From assembly GCA_024644425.1 (NCBI GenBank), contig JAHELA010000020.1, positions 1 through 16,164 on the forward strand: 16,164 nucleotides of DNA, in the 5' to 3' direction. Origin of the DNA: Nitrosomonadaceae bacterium. Its GTDB lineage: Bacteria; Pseudomonadota; Gammaproteobacteria; Burkholderiales; Nitrosomonadaceae. The notes beneath the pieces were generated by a model. That model searched no databases. It worked only from the letters and a program-made list of their open reading frames with translations, and had not been told where the DNA came from. Positions 6,681 to 15,344 of the stretch are shown piece after piece. The translations under genes and the position numbers were made by a program. Positions within the stretch are counted from its first letter, which is position 1. Each line of letters opens with the position of its first letter.

Positions 6681-8423
6681 ATGTCAAACAATCAAACTAT
6701 GACAATCTATCATCTATATCTACGCTTGATAAACTATACTTCGCCTTATCGGCTAGTTTTCAGTTTAGCGTTATTTTGTGCGGCTTTAATGGCAGCAACC
6801 GACGCAATACTACCAGCACTAATAAAACCAATGCTAGACCATGCGATCGGCAATAAGAACCAAGAATTATTACAATTAATTACAATAATTATTGTTTCAT
6901 TGTTTGTTGTACGTGGTGTCGCAAGCTATATCAGTAGATATGCAATCCATTGGGTAAATAATACACTTATAGTAAATTTACAAACATCCATGTTTGACAA
7001 GCTATTAACCCAACCTCCTCATTATTACGATTGCCAAACAAATGAAACTCTTATTTCAAAATTTACTTCTGAGGTTACCCAGGTAGCTGAAGATACCACT
7101 AAAGTAACATCTATCCTGATAAAAGATACGCTTACTATTATTGGACTACTAGTATGGATGTTCTATCTTAATTGGGAACTATCATTTTTAGTATTAATGA
7201 TGGCGCTAGTAGTTATGCTAAGCATCCAATTGATCTGTGGAAGGAACCAGGAAAATGACCCTAGAATAAGCCATCCCATGGAAGGTTTTGTTCAAGTAAT
7301 ACTAGAAACAATTAAGAGTCATAAAGTACTCACGCTTGACGGCGGCCAGAAATATGAAAGCCATCGATTTCAGAATGAAGCTAATCAAGTATGCACATTC
7401 AATATAAAACGTATTAGCACTAACGCCTTTAAAATGCCTCTAGTACAAATAGTCATTGCTATTACGTTAACAACCTTTTTTTATCTTGCCATCCAGCAAG
7501 TGCCGCCTGATAAAACGACGGCAGGAAGTTTTGTTTCATTTATCGTATCTATGCTAATTTTGACCCTGTCACTAAAACGGCTCGCCAATGTAAGCAAACT
7601 CCTACAAAGTAGTCTTACTACCTCTGAAGGTATTTTTTCTATACTTGACTTAGAATCTGAACCAGACTCAGGGATAATCAGCATTGACCGCGCTCGAGGA
7701 GAACTTCGATTCGAGCAGGTCCATTTTTATCCTACTTCAGAAGAGAATGCCATATTAAATGATATTACTCTCACTATAAGTCCTGGAGAAAAAATTGCTC
7801 TAGTTGGATCTTCAGATGACGGCATGAATACTTTTGCTAATCTAATTCCTCGATTCATCCAACCAACCCATGGAAGAATTCTACTCGATGGCCGTGATTT
7901 GAAAACTCTTAAATTAGCTGGCCTACGTTCTAATATTAGTTTGGTACCACAGGAAGTGCCACTTTTTAATGATACCATTGCGGCCAACATTGCATTTAGT
8001 AAAATGGAATGCGCCACAGAAGGAGAAATAATTACTGCGGCACAAGCAGCCCATGCAATAGAATTTATCCGTGAGATGCCGCAAGGAATGCAAACTCAAG
8101 TGGGTATTCATGGAATACAACTTACTAAAGTCCAGTGCCAACTAATTGCCATTTCCCGTGCACTACTAAAAAATCCTTCAATTATTATTTTGGAAGAATT
8201 AAACACAACACTCGACCCGGAATCTGAGCACTATATACAGGAAGCAATAGAAGCCTTGATGCAAAATCGAACCTCAATTACCATAGCAAAACGCCGGGCA
8301 ACTTTAGAAAAAGCTGACCGTATCTTTGTATTTGAAAAAAATTATATTTCTGAGATTGGAACTCATCTAGAGCTGCTAGCAATGGAGGGATTCTACGCTA
8401 AGCTATTTCGATTCCAATTTTAA
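6681..8423 (+). CDS. MsbA-like ABC exporter with all catalytic ATPase motifs lost
   Basis: A 580-residue half-transporter of the MsbA type: a membrane domain of six helices (about residues 15-310) and a nucleotide-binding domain (about 335-580). Overall likeness to MsbA is strong (GSFVSFI, LKRLANVSKLLQ, FNDTIAANIAF, GTHLELLA), and residue numbers line up with E. coli MsbA. Yet the ATPase motifs are broken: Walker A reads GSSDDGMNT, with Met382 for the lysine; the signature reads LTKVQ (481-485) for LSGGQ; Walker B has Glu505 for Asp; the H-loop has Lys537 for His. Gln424 of the Q-loop and Glu506 remain. ATP hydrolysis is very unlikely, even in a heterodimer, because both its Walker A and its signature are lost. 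The frame has no stop or shift. Either a young pseudogene or a protein with a non-transport role; the true msbA should lie elsewhere. No clear Shine-Dalgarno sequence at ATG 6681. Confidence 0.85.
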   Translation: MSNNQTMTIYHLYLRLINYTSPYRLVFSLALFCAALMAATDAILPALIKPMLDHAIGNKNQELLQLITIIIVSLFVVRGVASYISRYAIHWVNNTLIVNLQTSMFDKLLTQPPHYYDCQTNETLISKFTSEVTQVAEDTTKVTSILIKDTLTIIGLLVWMFYLNWELSFLVLMMALVVMLSIQLICGRNQENDPRISHPMEGFVQVILETIKSHKVLTLDGGQKYESHRFQNEANQVCTFNIKRISTNAFKMPLVQIVIAITLTTFFYLAIQQVPPDKTTAGSFVSFIVSMLILTLSLKRLANVSKLLQSSLTTSEGIFSILDLESEPDSGIISIDRARGELRFEQVHFYPTSEENAILNDITLTISPGEKIALVGSSDDGMNTFANLIPRFIQPTHGRILLDGRDLKTLKLAGLRSNISLVPQEVPLFNDTIAANIAFSKMECATEGEIITAAQAAHAIEFIREMPQGMQTQVGIHGIQLTKVQCQLIAISRALLKNPSIIILEELNTTLDPESEHYIQEAIEALMQNRTSITIAKRRATLEKADRIFVFEKNYISEIGTHLELLAMEGFYAKLFRFQF

Positions 8424-8499
8424 AGCAAGTATAAAAATTAGAGCTTCTCAACAATCCAAACTACTAAAGTAGGAAGAATATAACAAAATGAAAGAGCAC

Positions 8500-10374
8500 T
8501 TAATTTGAGTTCATAGCGGAGTATTCTGGCACAAAATTTGCCAAGCCTTTTTTAACATCCTCATCATTCAGTACTTGGTGGCCATTAAGCCATACGAGTA
8601 GTTCTGCCAACCATTTCTCATCCACTTGACAAGCTTGAGCTACACGTAATTTATCATGAGGAGTAGGCAATGTGCTCTCGTCATCAGACAGCAACTCCTC
8701 GTAGAGCTTTTCTCCAGAACGTAAGCCACTATATACAATCTTAATATCTTCTTCGCTTAATCCAGACAAGCGAATCAAGTCTCTTGCAAGATCAGAAATC
8801 TTAACTGGATCTCCCATATCTAATACAAAAATCTCCCTGTCACCTTTTTCTCCACCCATCAAACCTGCTTGCAAAACAAGTTGTGCAGCCTCAGGAATGG
8901 ACATGAAATAGCGCGTAATTTCTGGATGCGTGACAGTTACCGGCCCGCCCATTGCAATCTGCTCTCGAAATTTTGGTATAACACTTCCTGCGCTGCCTAG
9001 TACATTACCAAAACGGACTATTACAAAATGTGTATTCTTTCTATTTTCTCTTACTAAGCCATGGCCTCTGGCTAAACCAGAAAAAAATGGATACTGCAAA
9101 GCTTGACATACCATCTCTGCAAGTCGCTTACTTGCACCCATAACATTAGTGGGGTTAACTGCCTTATCAGTTGAAATCAGCACAAATTTTTCTACTTCAT
9201 ATTTAACTGAAGTTTGTGCAATGGCCCAGGTTCCTAATACATTATTTAGCACCGCCTGCCAAGCATTCTCCTGCTCCATAAGCGGTACATGCTTGTAAGC
9301 TGCGGCATGAAATACTGCGGCTGGCTTATATTGAGAAAAGGTCTGTGCAAGTCGTGCCTGATCCTTAACATCCCCTATTACAAATACCATATTCATATTT
9401 GGAAATTTAGAATGAAATTCTTGCTCGATATTGTAAAGTGCGAACTCATTCAATTCAAAAAATATAAGGCGAGCAGGATTAAATTTAGTAATCTGACGAC
9501 ATAACTCAGATCCAATGGAGCCACCTGCTCCAGAAACAAGAATTGTTTTCCCTTCAAGCAAGCCAAATAATCCTTCACTATCCAAGGCTACTGGATTTCG
9601 TCCCAATAAGTCATCAAGCTCAACATTACGGATTTGTGATACGGTAATCTTGCCACTAATTAAATCATCGTAAGAAGGTACAGTTAACGCCTTCACTCCT
9701 GCTGCCGAACATGCATCTAAGGCCCTACGGCGCTCACGATGAGTGGCTGATGGCATAGCTATAATAGCGTGGGAAACATTTAACTTCTCGGCCAAAATAG
9801 GTAAGTCCGTAATCTGGCCTAATACTTGAACACCATCCAAAATCTTACTACGTTTTGTCAGATCGTCATCCAGCAATCCAACTACTCTCCATTCTACACT
9901 ACGAGAAAGCTCTTTCAGTAATCTTACCGCAGCACCTCCAGCGCCTAATACAAGAACAGGATTCCCCTGTAGGGGACTCTTTCCAAAAAATCGTTTCTCT
10001 TTCCACAAGCGGTAAGCAATACGATTACTGCCCATCATAAATAGAAGTAATATAGGATCCAGTAGTAATACTGAACGCGGTACCCCTACAAGTATTTGTA
10101 ACATAAATAAAGCAAGCGGTACGGCCGTTGCAGCCGTAAGAACGGCATAAAGAATACTTCGTAAATCATGTAAGCTTACATATCGCCAAACTTCACGGTA
10201 AAGACCAAACCAAGAGAATGATACTACTTGAATGATGACCACCCATGGCAAGGTTTCTCTTAGGGATGTAAGATACAAAGCTGGAATTTCAAAATTAAAA
10301 CGAAATAAATAAGCAAGCCACCATGCCAGGATGGCTGCTACAATGTCAGCAACAAATTTAATTAATGTGCGCAT
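8500..10374 (-). CDS. WbpM-like membrane UDP-GlcNAc 4,6-dehydratase (polysaccharide biosynthesis)
   Basis: A 624-residue protein of the WbpM/CapD group. It converts UDP-GlcNAc to the 4-keto-6-deoxy sugar, first step to UDP-QuiNAc and UDP-FucNAc. Four membrane helices lie within residues 1-120. They are followed by a first Rossmann domain with VLVLGAGGAAVRLL (about 140-153) and a second, catalytic SDR domain with VSGAGGSIGSELCRQI (about 280-295). The catalytic set is Ser401, Met412 and Lys416 (STDKAVNPTNVMGASK). Met in place of the usual SDR Tyr is typical of the large WbpM-type enzymes and is not a defect. Last gene of the operon here, 23 bases after the WbpL-like gene. It converges on the ABC gene with 76 bases between, where no clear terminator is visible. 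Confidence 0.93.
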   Translation of the reverse strand: MRTLIKFVADIVAAILAWWLAYLFRFNFEIPALYLTSLRETLPWVVIIQVVSFSWFGLYREVWRYVSLHDLRSILYAVLTAATAVPLALFMLQILVGVPRSVLLLDPILLLFMMGSNRIAYRLWKEKRFFGKSPLQGNPVLVLGAGGAAVRLLKELSRSVEWRVVGLLDDDLTKRSKILDGVQVLGQITDLPILAEKLNVSHAIIAMPSATHRERRRALDACSAAGVKALTVPSYDDLISGKITVSQIRNVELDDLLGRNPVALDSEGLFGLLEGKTILVSGAGGSIGSELCRQITKFNPARLIFFELNEFALYNIEQEFHSKFPNMNMVFVIGDVKDQARLAQTFSQYKPAAVFHAAAYKHVPLMEQENAWQAVLNNVLGTWAIAQTSVKYEVEKFVLISTDKAVNPTNVMGASKRLAEMVCQALQYPFFSGLARGHGLVRENRKNTHFVIVRFGNVLGSAGSVIPKFREQIAMGGPVTVTHPEITRYFMSIPEAAQLVLQAGLMGGEKGDREIFVLDMGDPVKISDLARDLIRLSGLSEEDIKIVYSGLRSGEKLYEELLSDDESTLPTPHDKLRVAQACQVDEKWLAELLVWLNGHQVLNDEDVKKGLANFVPEYSAMNSN

Positions 10375-10397
10375 ACGATAAATTCAGTGCGTGTATC

Positions 10398-11390
10398 TTA
10401 CCTATCAATTTTATCGTGTTCCCAATAATAATCTGAAATAACTATCAAGCTTAAATAAATCAAACTCCATGCTACGCCTACTCCATATTGAACCATAGTT
10501 TCCTGCTGTATTGCCCACAAAGCACTTATTCCCACAGCTAACATAAGCATGTACTCAATTAATGCCGTGTTACGATGCCCAAAACCTTGTTTTACAAGAT
10601 GTTGATAGAAATGCTCACGATGCGCTTGCCATATTTTTTCTCCACGAAGACCGCGTTTTGCCAATGTAACTGAAGCATCTACGATGAAGGGTGAAAATAC
10701 TAGTAAAGGCATCCATATTGGCCATAAACTATCCACCCAACCTAAAATACCTAATGCAGCTGCTAGAAATCCCAATGGAATCGCACCAGCATCCCCCATA
10801 AAAACACGCGCGGGATAAAAATTGAAAAACAAAAAAGCCATAGCAGCTGAGGAAATCGAAAAATTTATCATAGCGAACATCTCATTCTCATTAAGCAAGG
10901 CAGCTAAACCATAGATACCAAAACCGATCAGAGTCATACCACCTGCCAGTCCATCCGAACCATCCATAAAATTGTAAAGATTAGTCATCCAAATAATAGA
11001 AATTGCTGCAATTATTGTAATTGGCCAACCATAACTTTCAGATAAAAGCGCTAAAGCTAATAAAACTGCTGCTACGCAGTGTACTAGTAGCCTTAACCAA
11101 ACAGGTAGGCCGAAGATATCATCGGCAAAAGATACTGAAACTAACAAACAAATTCCTATCCATAGCGACATAGGTAACACCACAGGAAATAATACCCAGG
11201 CAAGTAAAATTCCTAGCATTAAACCAACACCACCGACTATGTGAACAGATTTTGTATGCAGGGAACGGTGATTAGGGTGATCCAATATCTTAATAGCACT
11301 ATACTTGGTAAACCACAAAATAAATACAAACGTTACTACAAACGAGAGTAAGGGCGCGGTAAAAAATAAAAAAGGGGGAACAGAAATCAT
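10398..11390 (-). CDS. WbpL-like polyprenyl-phosphate glycosylphosphotransferase (family 4)
   Basis: A 330-residue multi-span inner-membrane enzyme of the MraY/WecA/WbpL superfamily. It transfers a sugar-1-phosphate from a UDP-sugar to undecaprenyl phosphate and so starts each polysaccharide repeat. Motifs: DHPNHRSLH (residues 37-45), the Mg-binding Asp pair SFADDIFG (87-94), NFMDGSDGLAGG (140-151), FNFYPARVFMGDAGA (188-202) and the cytoplasmic sugar-selecting HREHFYQHL (257-265). About ten hydrophobic helices are present. The first sugar is probably QuiNAc or FucNAc, as for Pseudomonas WbpL, because a WbpV-like reductase and a WbpM-like dehydratase flank it. It begins 10 bases after the stop of the reductase gene, with a poor Shine-Dalgarno sequence. 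Confidence 0.92.
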   Translation of the reverse strand: MISVPPFLFFTAPLLSFVVTFVFILWFTKYSAIKILDHPNHRSLHTKSVHIVGGVGLMLGILLAWVLFPVVLPMSLWIGICLLVSVSFADDIFGLPVWLRLLVHCVAAVLLALALLSESYGWPITIIAAISIIWMTNLYNFMDGSDGLAGGMTLIGFGIYGLAALLNENEMFAMINFSISSAAMAFLFFNFYPARVFMGDAGAIPLGFLAAALGILGWVDSLWPIWMPLLVFSPFIVDASVTLAKRGLRGEKIWQAHREHFYQHLVKQGFGHRNTALIEYMLMLAVGISALWAIQQETMVQYGVGVAWSLIYLSLIVISDYYWEHDKIDR

Positions 11391-11400
11391 AATCGTAGAA

Positions 11401-12378
11401 CTATACCTTTTTACGATACCATGCAGCTGTTACTGATAATCCTTGAGATAGCGTATACGAAGGAACCCAGTCCAGCTCTCTGCAGATTTTATTACTATTG
11501 ATACATAACGAACCTAGCAATTTTGAAATTTCATCGGATTTCCCTGACAACATACCAGCTAACTTTAGTAAACGTAATGGGCAAGGCCACAACCGTACAG
11601 GCTTTTCTAGTGCATATGCAATTTGTGTGATCAATTGTGCAGTAGAAATATTTTCACCATCACTTACCATATAAGTTTCCCCAGCAGCAGCAGGATCTGT
11701 CAGGCAGGCAGTAATAGCGCTCGTAAGATTATTAAGATAAATAAAGCTTCGTTGATTTTTTACCAAAGAAAATGGTAGCGAAATTCCGCTATCCACTATC
11801 TTCAATAACCTCAGGAAATTCCCTTTCACACCAGGACCATAGACCATTGGAAGGCGTAGTATCACAATCTCCATACCAGTCTCGAAAGCAATTCGACTAA
11901 GTACCTTTTCGGCCTCTAATTTTGAAATCCCATAGTGGTCCTGGGGATTAGAAAGTGAGGTTTCATCAAATGGTGTATCAGTTAGAGAATTCTCACCATT
12001 AACTTTGATAGAGCTTAAGAAAATTAAACGCTTTACCCCATTATTAGCAGCTATCCGCGCTAAATTCTCTGTTCCTAAGGTATTGACACGCCGAAACTCC
12101 ATTAAAGGATCTTGCACATAATCGCCCATCACATGCACGCGTGCAGCACAATGAACAACCACTCCTACTCCTGTAAAAATTTCATTACTCCATGCTGTAT
12201 TTGTGGCTAATTCACCTACAATTCGGTAATCTACCCCAGGCACTTGTATGGCAGGTAAACTACGTACTGTACCAACAACATCAAGCCCACATGCCACTAA
12301 TTGGCGACACAGTTCACTACCAACGAAACCTGATGCTCCAGTAATTAGTATTTTTTGAGGTTCAGATGTAGTACTCAA
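11401..12378 (-). CDS. NAD(P)-dependent sugar-nucleotide reductase/epimerase (extended SDR, WbpV-like)
   Basis: A 325-residue extended short-chain dehydrogenase. The NAD-binding KILITGASGFVGSELC lies at residues 9-24. The catalytic set is Ser122/Ser123 with the Tyr149-Lys153 pair (HYGISK), and RLPMVYGPGVKGNFLRLL follows near 175. In its place between glycosyltransferases and a WbpL-WbpM pair it resembles WbpV, which reduces the 4-keto-6-deoxy product of WbpM to UDP-QuiNAc. A C4 epimerase is the alternative. Translation must start at the TTG 12378-12376: the Rossmann strand begins eight residues later and no ATG or GTG is available in between. The TTG overlaps the TGA of the preceding gene (TTGA), so it is coupled. 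Confidence 0.9.
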   Translation of the reverse strand: MSTTSEPQKILITGASGFVGSELCRQLVACGLDVVGTVRSLPAIQVPGVDYRIVGELATNTAWSNEIFTGVGVVVHCAARVHVMGDYVQDPLMEFRRVNTLGTENLARIAANNGVKRLIFLSSIKVNGENSLTDTPFDETSLSNPQDHYGISKLEAEKVLSRIAFETGMEIVILRLPMVYGPGVKGNFLRLLKIVDSGISLPFSLVKNQRSFIYLNNLTSAITACLTDPAAAGETYMVSDGENISTAQLITQIAYALEKPVRLWPCPLRLLKLAGMLSGKSDEISKLLGSLCINSNKICRELDWVPSYTLSQGLSVTAAWYRKKV

Positions 12379-13142
12379 TCCAGTTTCATCCGATGCGCTT
12401 TTACAAATTGTGGAAGTCGCGAAAACACCTTACCTAGTATGAACCAGGGGGGCACCTTCAGACCATTAGCACGACAAGATAAATATGCCTCAATATTGCC
12501 TCGTATCACATTGCGAATACTATTGTTACTCATCCCACCCATTCTCATGCGTACCCATACTTCCGGTATATAACGAGTCTCAATATCTTTAATACCGATA
12601 AACCTAAGCGCAAGATCGAAATCAGACTGCAACCGATAACGTAAGTTAAATCCACCAAGTCTCTCATAAATAGACTTACGTACAAAAAAAGTCGGATGAG
12701 CGGGCATCCAACCTTTCTCGAACAAACCAGGCACATAATTTTGTGAAGTCCAGTGACGTATTACACGATTGATCTGTTTGCGATCCACGTAAACTAAATT
12801 GGCGTAACAGGCATCGATAGCAGAATCATCCATTGTAGCAGCTACCTTGGTTAGCACTCCTGAGTGCATGTAAACATCATCTGCATTGAGAAAACCAATC
12901 ACCTCTCCAGAAGCAAGCGACAATCCTTTATTCATTCCATCGTATACTCCCTTATCGGATTCGGAATGCCAGACAGCTACCCGCCTACCCTTCTTTTTTA
13001 CAATCTCTTCTGTGTTATCAACTGATCCGCCATCTACAATAATGTGCTCAACGTTTGAATAGCTTTGAGAAGCAACAGAATCAAGCGTGTCACTCAGGGT
13101 ATCTGCAGCATTATAGCAAGCAGTTATGATAGATATTTTCAT
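12375..13142 (-). CDS. Glycosyltransferase family 2 (WcaE/PglI-like)
   Basis: A 255-residue soluble GT-A enzyme that would add a sugar to the lipid-linked repeat unit at the cytoplasmic face. It shows the nucleotide-binding strand ISIITACYNAADTL (residues 3-16), DSVASQSYSNVEHIIVDGGSVDNT, the metal-binding NADD (86-89) in GFLNADDV, and the acceptor region MPAHPTFFVRK and LQSDFDLALR. Length is normal for a one-domain family-2 enzyme. Donor and acceptor cannot be told from the sequence. It begins 40 bases after the previous glycosyltransferase and overlaps the reductase start by 4 bases. Confidence 0.92.
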   Translation of the reverse strand: MKISIITACYNAADTLSDTLDSVASQSYSNVEHIIVDGGSVDNTEEIVKKKGRRVAVWHSESDKGVYDGMNKGLSLASGEVIGFLNADDVYMHSGVLTKVAATMDDSAIDACYANLVYVDRKQINRVIRHWTSQNYVPGLFEKGWMPAHPTFFVRKSIYERLGGFNLRYRLQSDFDLALRFIGIKDIETRYIPEVWVRMRMGGMSNNSIRNVIRGNIEAYLSCRANGLKVPPWFILGKVFSRLPQFVKAHRMKLD

Positions 13143-13182
13143 GACGCAAGCGGGTTCTAAACTTTCTTAAAGACAATCTTTT

Positions 13183-14130
13183 TTATAGATTAAAATTTCT
13201 CATCCTTCTCACGACCCATTTTTCTAGACTGACTACATACTCAACTAATGGCATCAGTATGTATATTAATTTACTTGCATACTGATCTAAGACCATTCGC
13301 TTTTTACTTTCTGAAATAAATTTTCTGGATACCCAAACTCTATATGTCATTAGCATTTTACGTTTCAGCACTAAAAGAGGAGTAATCTTAAGGTATGGTT
13401 TCCGTGAATATTCATCAAATATTTTTACATTATCATCAATTAATTTTCCTGATTCTTTATTTGTATACGTCACCTGACCGGAGTGTATACGTACAGCACA
13501 CAATGGACCACCTATACATAACAGGTCACCCCGCTCTAATAATTGAAACCACATTTCCATATCCATTAACTGGGGAAGATCCTCACGAAAACCACCAGTT
13601 ACATCTTTCTTGCGAAACATAACTGCTGTAGGCTCACCAATGTAGTTCTTGCCAAATAAACATTTGGTAATAACATTACTACCTTTAATAATATCGTCCA
13701 CAAATGGAAATTGTTTAAATCCTAATTTCTCACCGGCTTCATTAACTATAAGTCGACCACTGCAAACTAGTGTTACTGATTGATTCGTATCAAGTACTGC
13801 TACCATCTTTTCAAGACACTCGGGCAGCAATACATCATCTGAACACAAAAATTTGATATTTTCCCCTTCAGCGTACTTGAGACATTTGTTAAAATTTCCA
13901 GTAAGTCCAATATTCTGATCATTTTTAAAAAAACGGATGCGGCCATCGTTCTCTTTCTGTAAGCTCTCAATCAATTCACCTGTATGATCTGTAGAACAAT
14001 TATCTACAATTACAATTTCAAAATCCTGGTAACTCTGTCCAAGCGCTGACTCCACAGCTTGCCGAAGAAAATTTGCATTATTATATGTAGGAATGCAAAT
14101 ACTTACCTTCGGTGTATCAGACATATGCAT
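13183..14130 (-). CDS. Glycosyltransferase family 2
   Basis: A 315-residue GT-A enzyme with KVSICIPTYNNANFLRQAVESAL (about residues 8-30), a DNCSTDHT loop, NIGLTGNFNKCLKYA, and the metal-binding CSDD (96-99). The stretch GGFREDLPQLMDMEMWFQLL near residues 178-197 is the usual acceptor and catalytic-base region. The tail is basic and amphipathic (VVRRMRNF), suggesting membrane contact. I choose the ATG at 14130-14128, with AGGA six bases upstream. A TTG one codon earlier and an ATG two codons later are alternatives. The ATG overlaps the TGA of the upstream gene by one base (TGATG). Sugar specificity unknown. Confidence 0.92.
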   Translation of the reverse strand: MHMSDTPKVSICIPTYNNANFLRQAVESALGQSYQDFEIVIVDNCSTDHTGELIESLQKENDGRIRFFKNDQNIGLTGNFNKCLKYAEGENIKFLCSDDVLLPECLEKMVAVLDTNQSVTLVCSGRLIVNEAGEKLGFKQFPFVDDIIKGSNVITKCLFGKNYIGEPTAVMFRKKDVTGGFREDLPQLMDMEMWFQLLERGDLLCIGGPLCAVRIHSGQVTYTNKESGKLIDDNVKIFDEYSRKPYLKITPLLVLKRKMLMTYRVWVSRKFISESKKRMVLDQYASKLIYILMPLVEYVVSLEKWVVRRMRNFNL

Positions 14131-15344
14131 CAACTATCCTCTGCTTCTTTAACAGAATATTGCACCGGATCAATCTGCTCAAAAACATCGAGAATCGTAC
14201 AAAACTTTCCATTAATTTCTGGAGTAATAAACTTTGGATGTGAATCCGTGTATCGTAATATCCGCTTCGCTATATATGCATGATAGCGCTTAGGTATAAT
14301 CCAAGACGCAACCAGTATAATTGTCATAGGTACTCCATAAATAATCTGTTCACGTAGAGTCATTCTATTCAAAAGATTAAAGATTACTGACTTAGCAAAG
14401 TTTTTCTTAAGCACAAGCCCAGCAAAAACTGCACTGATTTGAAGAAAACGATATCGATCGTAATTTATTTTTAGGTTCCCTCTCTCCCCAAAATTTTGTA
14501 TTAGTGTTTCCATAGATACTAGCCACGAAGAATTCATATTTGTACCTGGTAGTATTACCTGCCGTAAAAGATGTGTAATTTTAGGATCAGCAATATTTTT
14601 TAAGAATTCGTTTCCTTCACTTTCCGTATCGTTAAAATAATAAAAACCAAATGATTTAGGGCTTATTCCTATGGTTACAAGTGGCTGTGGGACAATTAGA
14701 ATGTGTTCTGCCTTTAGCATAATTGCATTTGTGGCATAGTAGTCTGGATATGGGGACTGGTAAAATGGACCATATTTAGCCATCGTATCAATCAGTTTCC
14801 TGCTAACTAAAGAAAACTGCATGTTGTAATTAAAATGTATCTTAAAGTTAATCGAATGACTAACTAATGCCATAGACTCTTTTTTTTCTAGCCAAAATGG
14901 CTTGTGCGAAGATCGGTAAATATTACTATGCTCGTAAGAACGTAGAAACCCATCAGGATGTCCCGGCATAACCCCAGGATATGCATAAAGAAAAGCACTA
15001 GTGTAGATTACATCTGGCGCATCATATTCCTCAATTATTTTTTTTAGTGTTGTAAAATAGCCTCTCATAAGACAATCGTCATCACCAAGCATAATGACGT
15101 AGTCACCATCACTCTTAGCAAGTGCCTTATTCCAATTATCTGTAACAGGAATAAATTCATCGGTACGATAATATTTGATACGTGAATCATCAATTGATCT
15201 CGCATAACCCGCAATGTCTTCTTCTGAAAAATTATCGGAAATTATAATTTCCCAATTGGGGTAGTCCTGTTTTCTAACAGTCTCAATAGCATAGGAAAGC
15301 AAGTCAATCCGATTCCGAGTGGGTAGTAGAACTGAAAATTTCAT
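14130..15344 (-). CDS. Glycosyltransferase family 2 with a C-terminal extension
   Basis: A 404-residue protein. The N-terminal GT-A domain (about 1-230) has FSVLLPTRNRIDLLSYAIETV, IIISDNFSEEDI, the SDGDYVIMLGDDD segment with a metal-binding Asp cluster at 88-90, and DVIYTSAFLYAYPG. The C-terminal 170 residues are outside the standard fold. They include a hydrophobic stretch (GVPMTIILVASWIIP, near 335-350) that probably sits on the membrane. Its role is unknown. Start ATG 15344 overlaps the methyltransferase stop by 4 bases (ATGA), and its own stop overlaps the next gene. It likely adds a sugar to the repeat unit; donor not identifiable. Confidence 0.9.
   Translation of the reverse strand: MKFSVLLPTRNRIDLLSYAIETVRKQDYPNWEIIISDNFSEEDIAGYARSIDDSRIKYYRTDEFIPVTDNWNKALAKSDGDYVIMLGDDDCLMRGYFTTLKKIIEEYDAPDVIYTSAFLYAYPGVMPGHPDGFLRSYEHSNIYRSSHKPFWLEKKESMALVSHSINFKIHFNYNMQFSLVSRKLIDTMAKYGPFYQSPYPDYYATNAIMLKAEHILIVPQPLVTIGISPKSFGFYYFNDTESEGNEFLKNIADPKITHLLRQVILPGTNMNSSWLVSMETLIQNFGERGNLKINYDRYRFLQISAVFAGLVLKKNFAKSVIFNLLNRMTLREQIIYGVPMTIILVASWIIPKRYHAYIAKRILRYTDSHPKFITPEINGKFCTILDVFEQIDPVQYSVKEAEDS

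Noticed and set aside
6681..8423. Functional msbA
   Set aside because: Walker A lysine, signature, Walker B aspartate and H-loop histidine are all replaced, so a working flippase is not supported.
8424..8499. Shared terminator between the convergent ABC and wbpM-like genes
   Set aside because: Only a weak 4-base stem (CTAC/GTAG) is present and there is no T-run.
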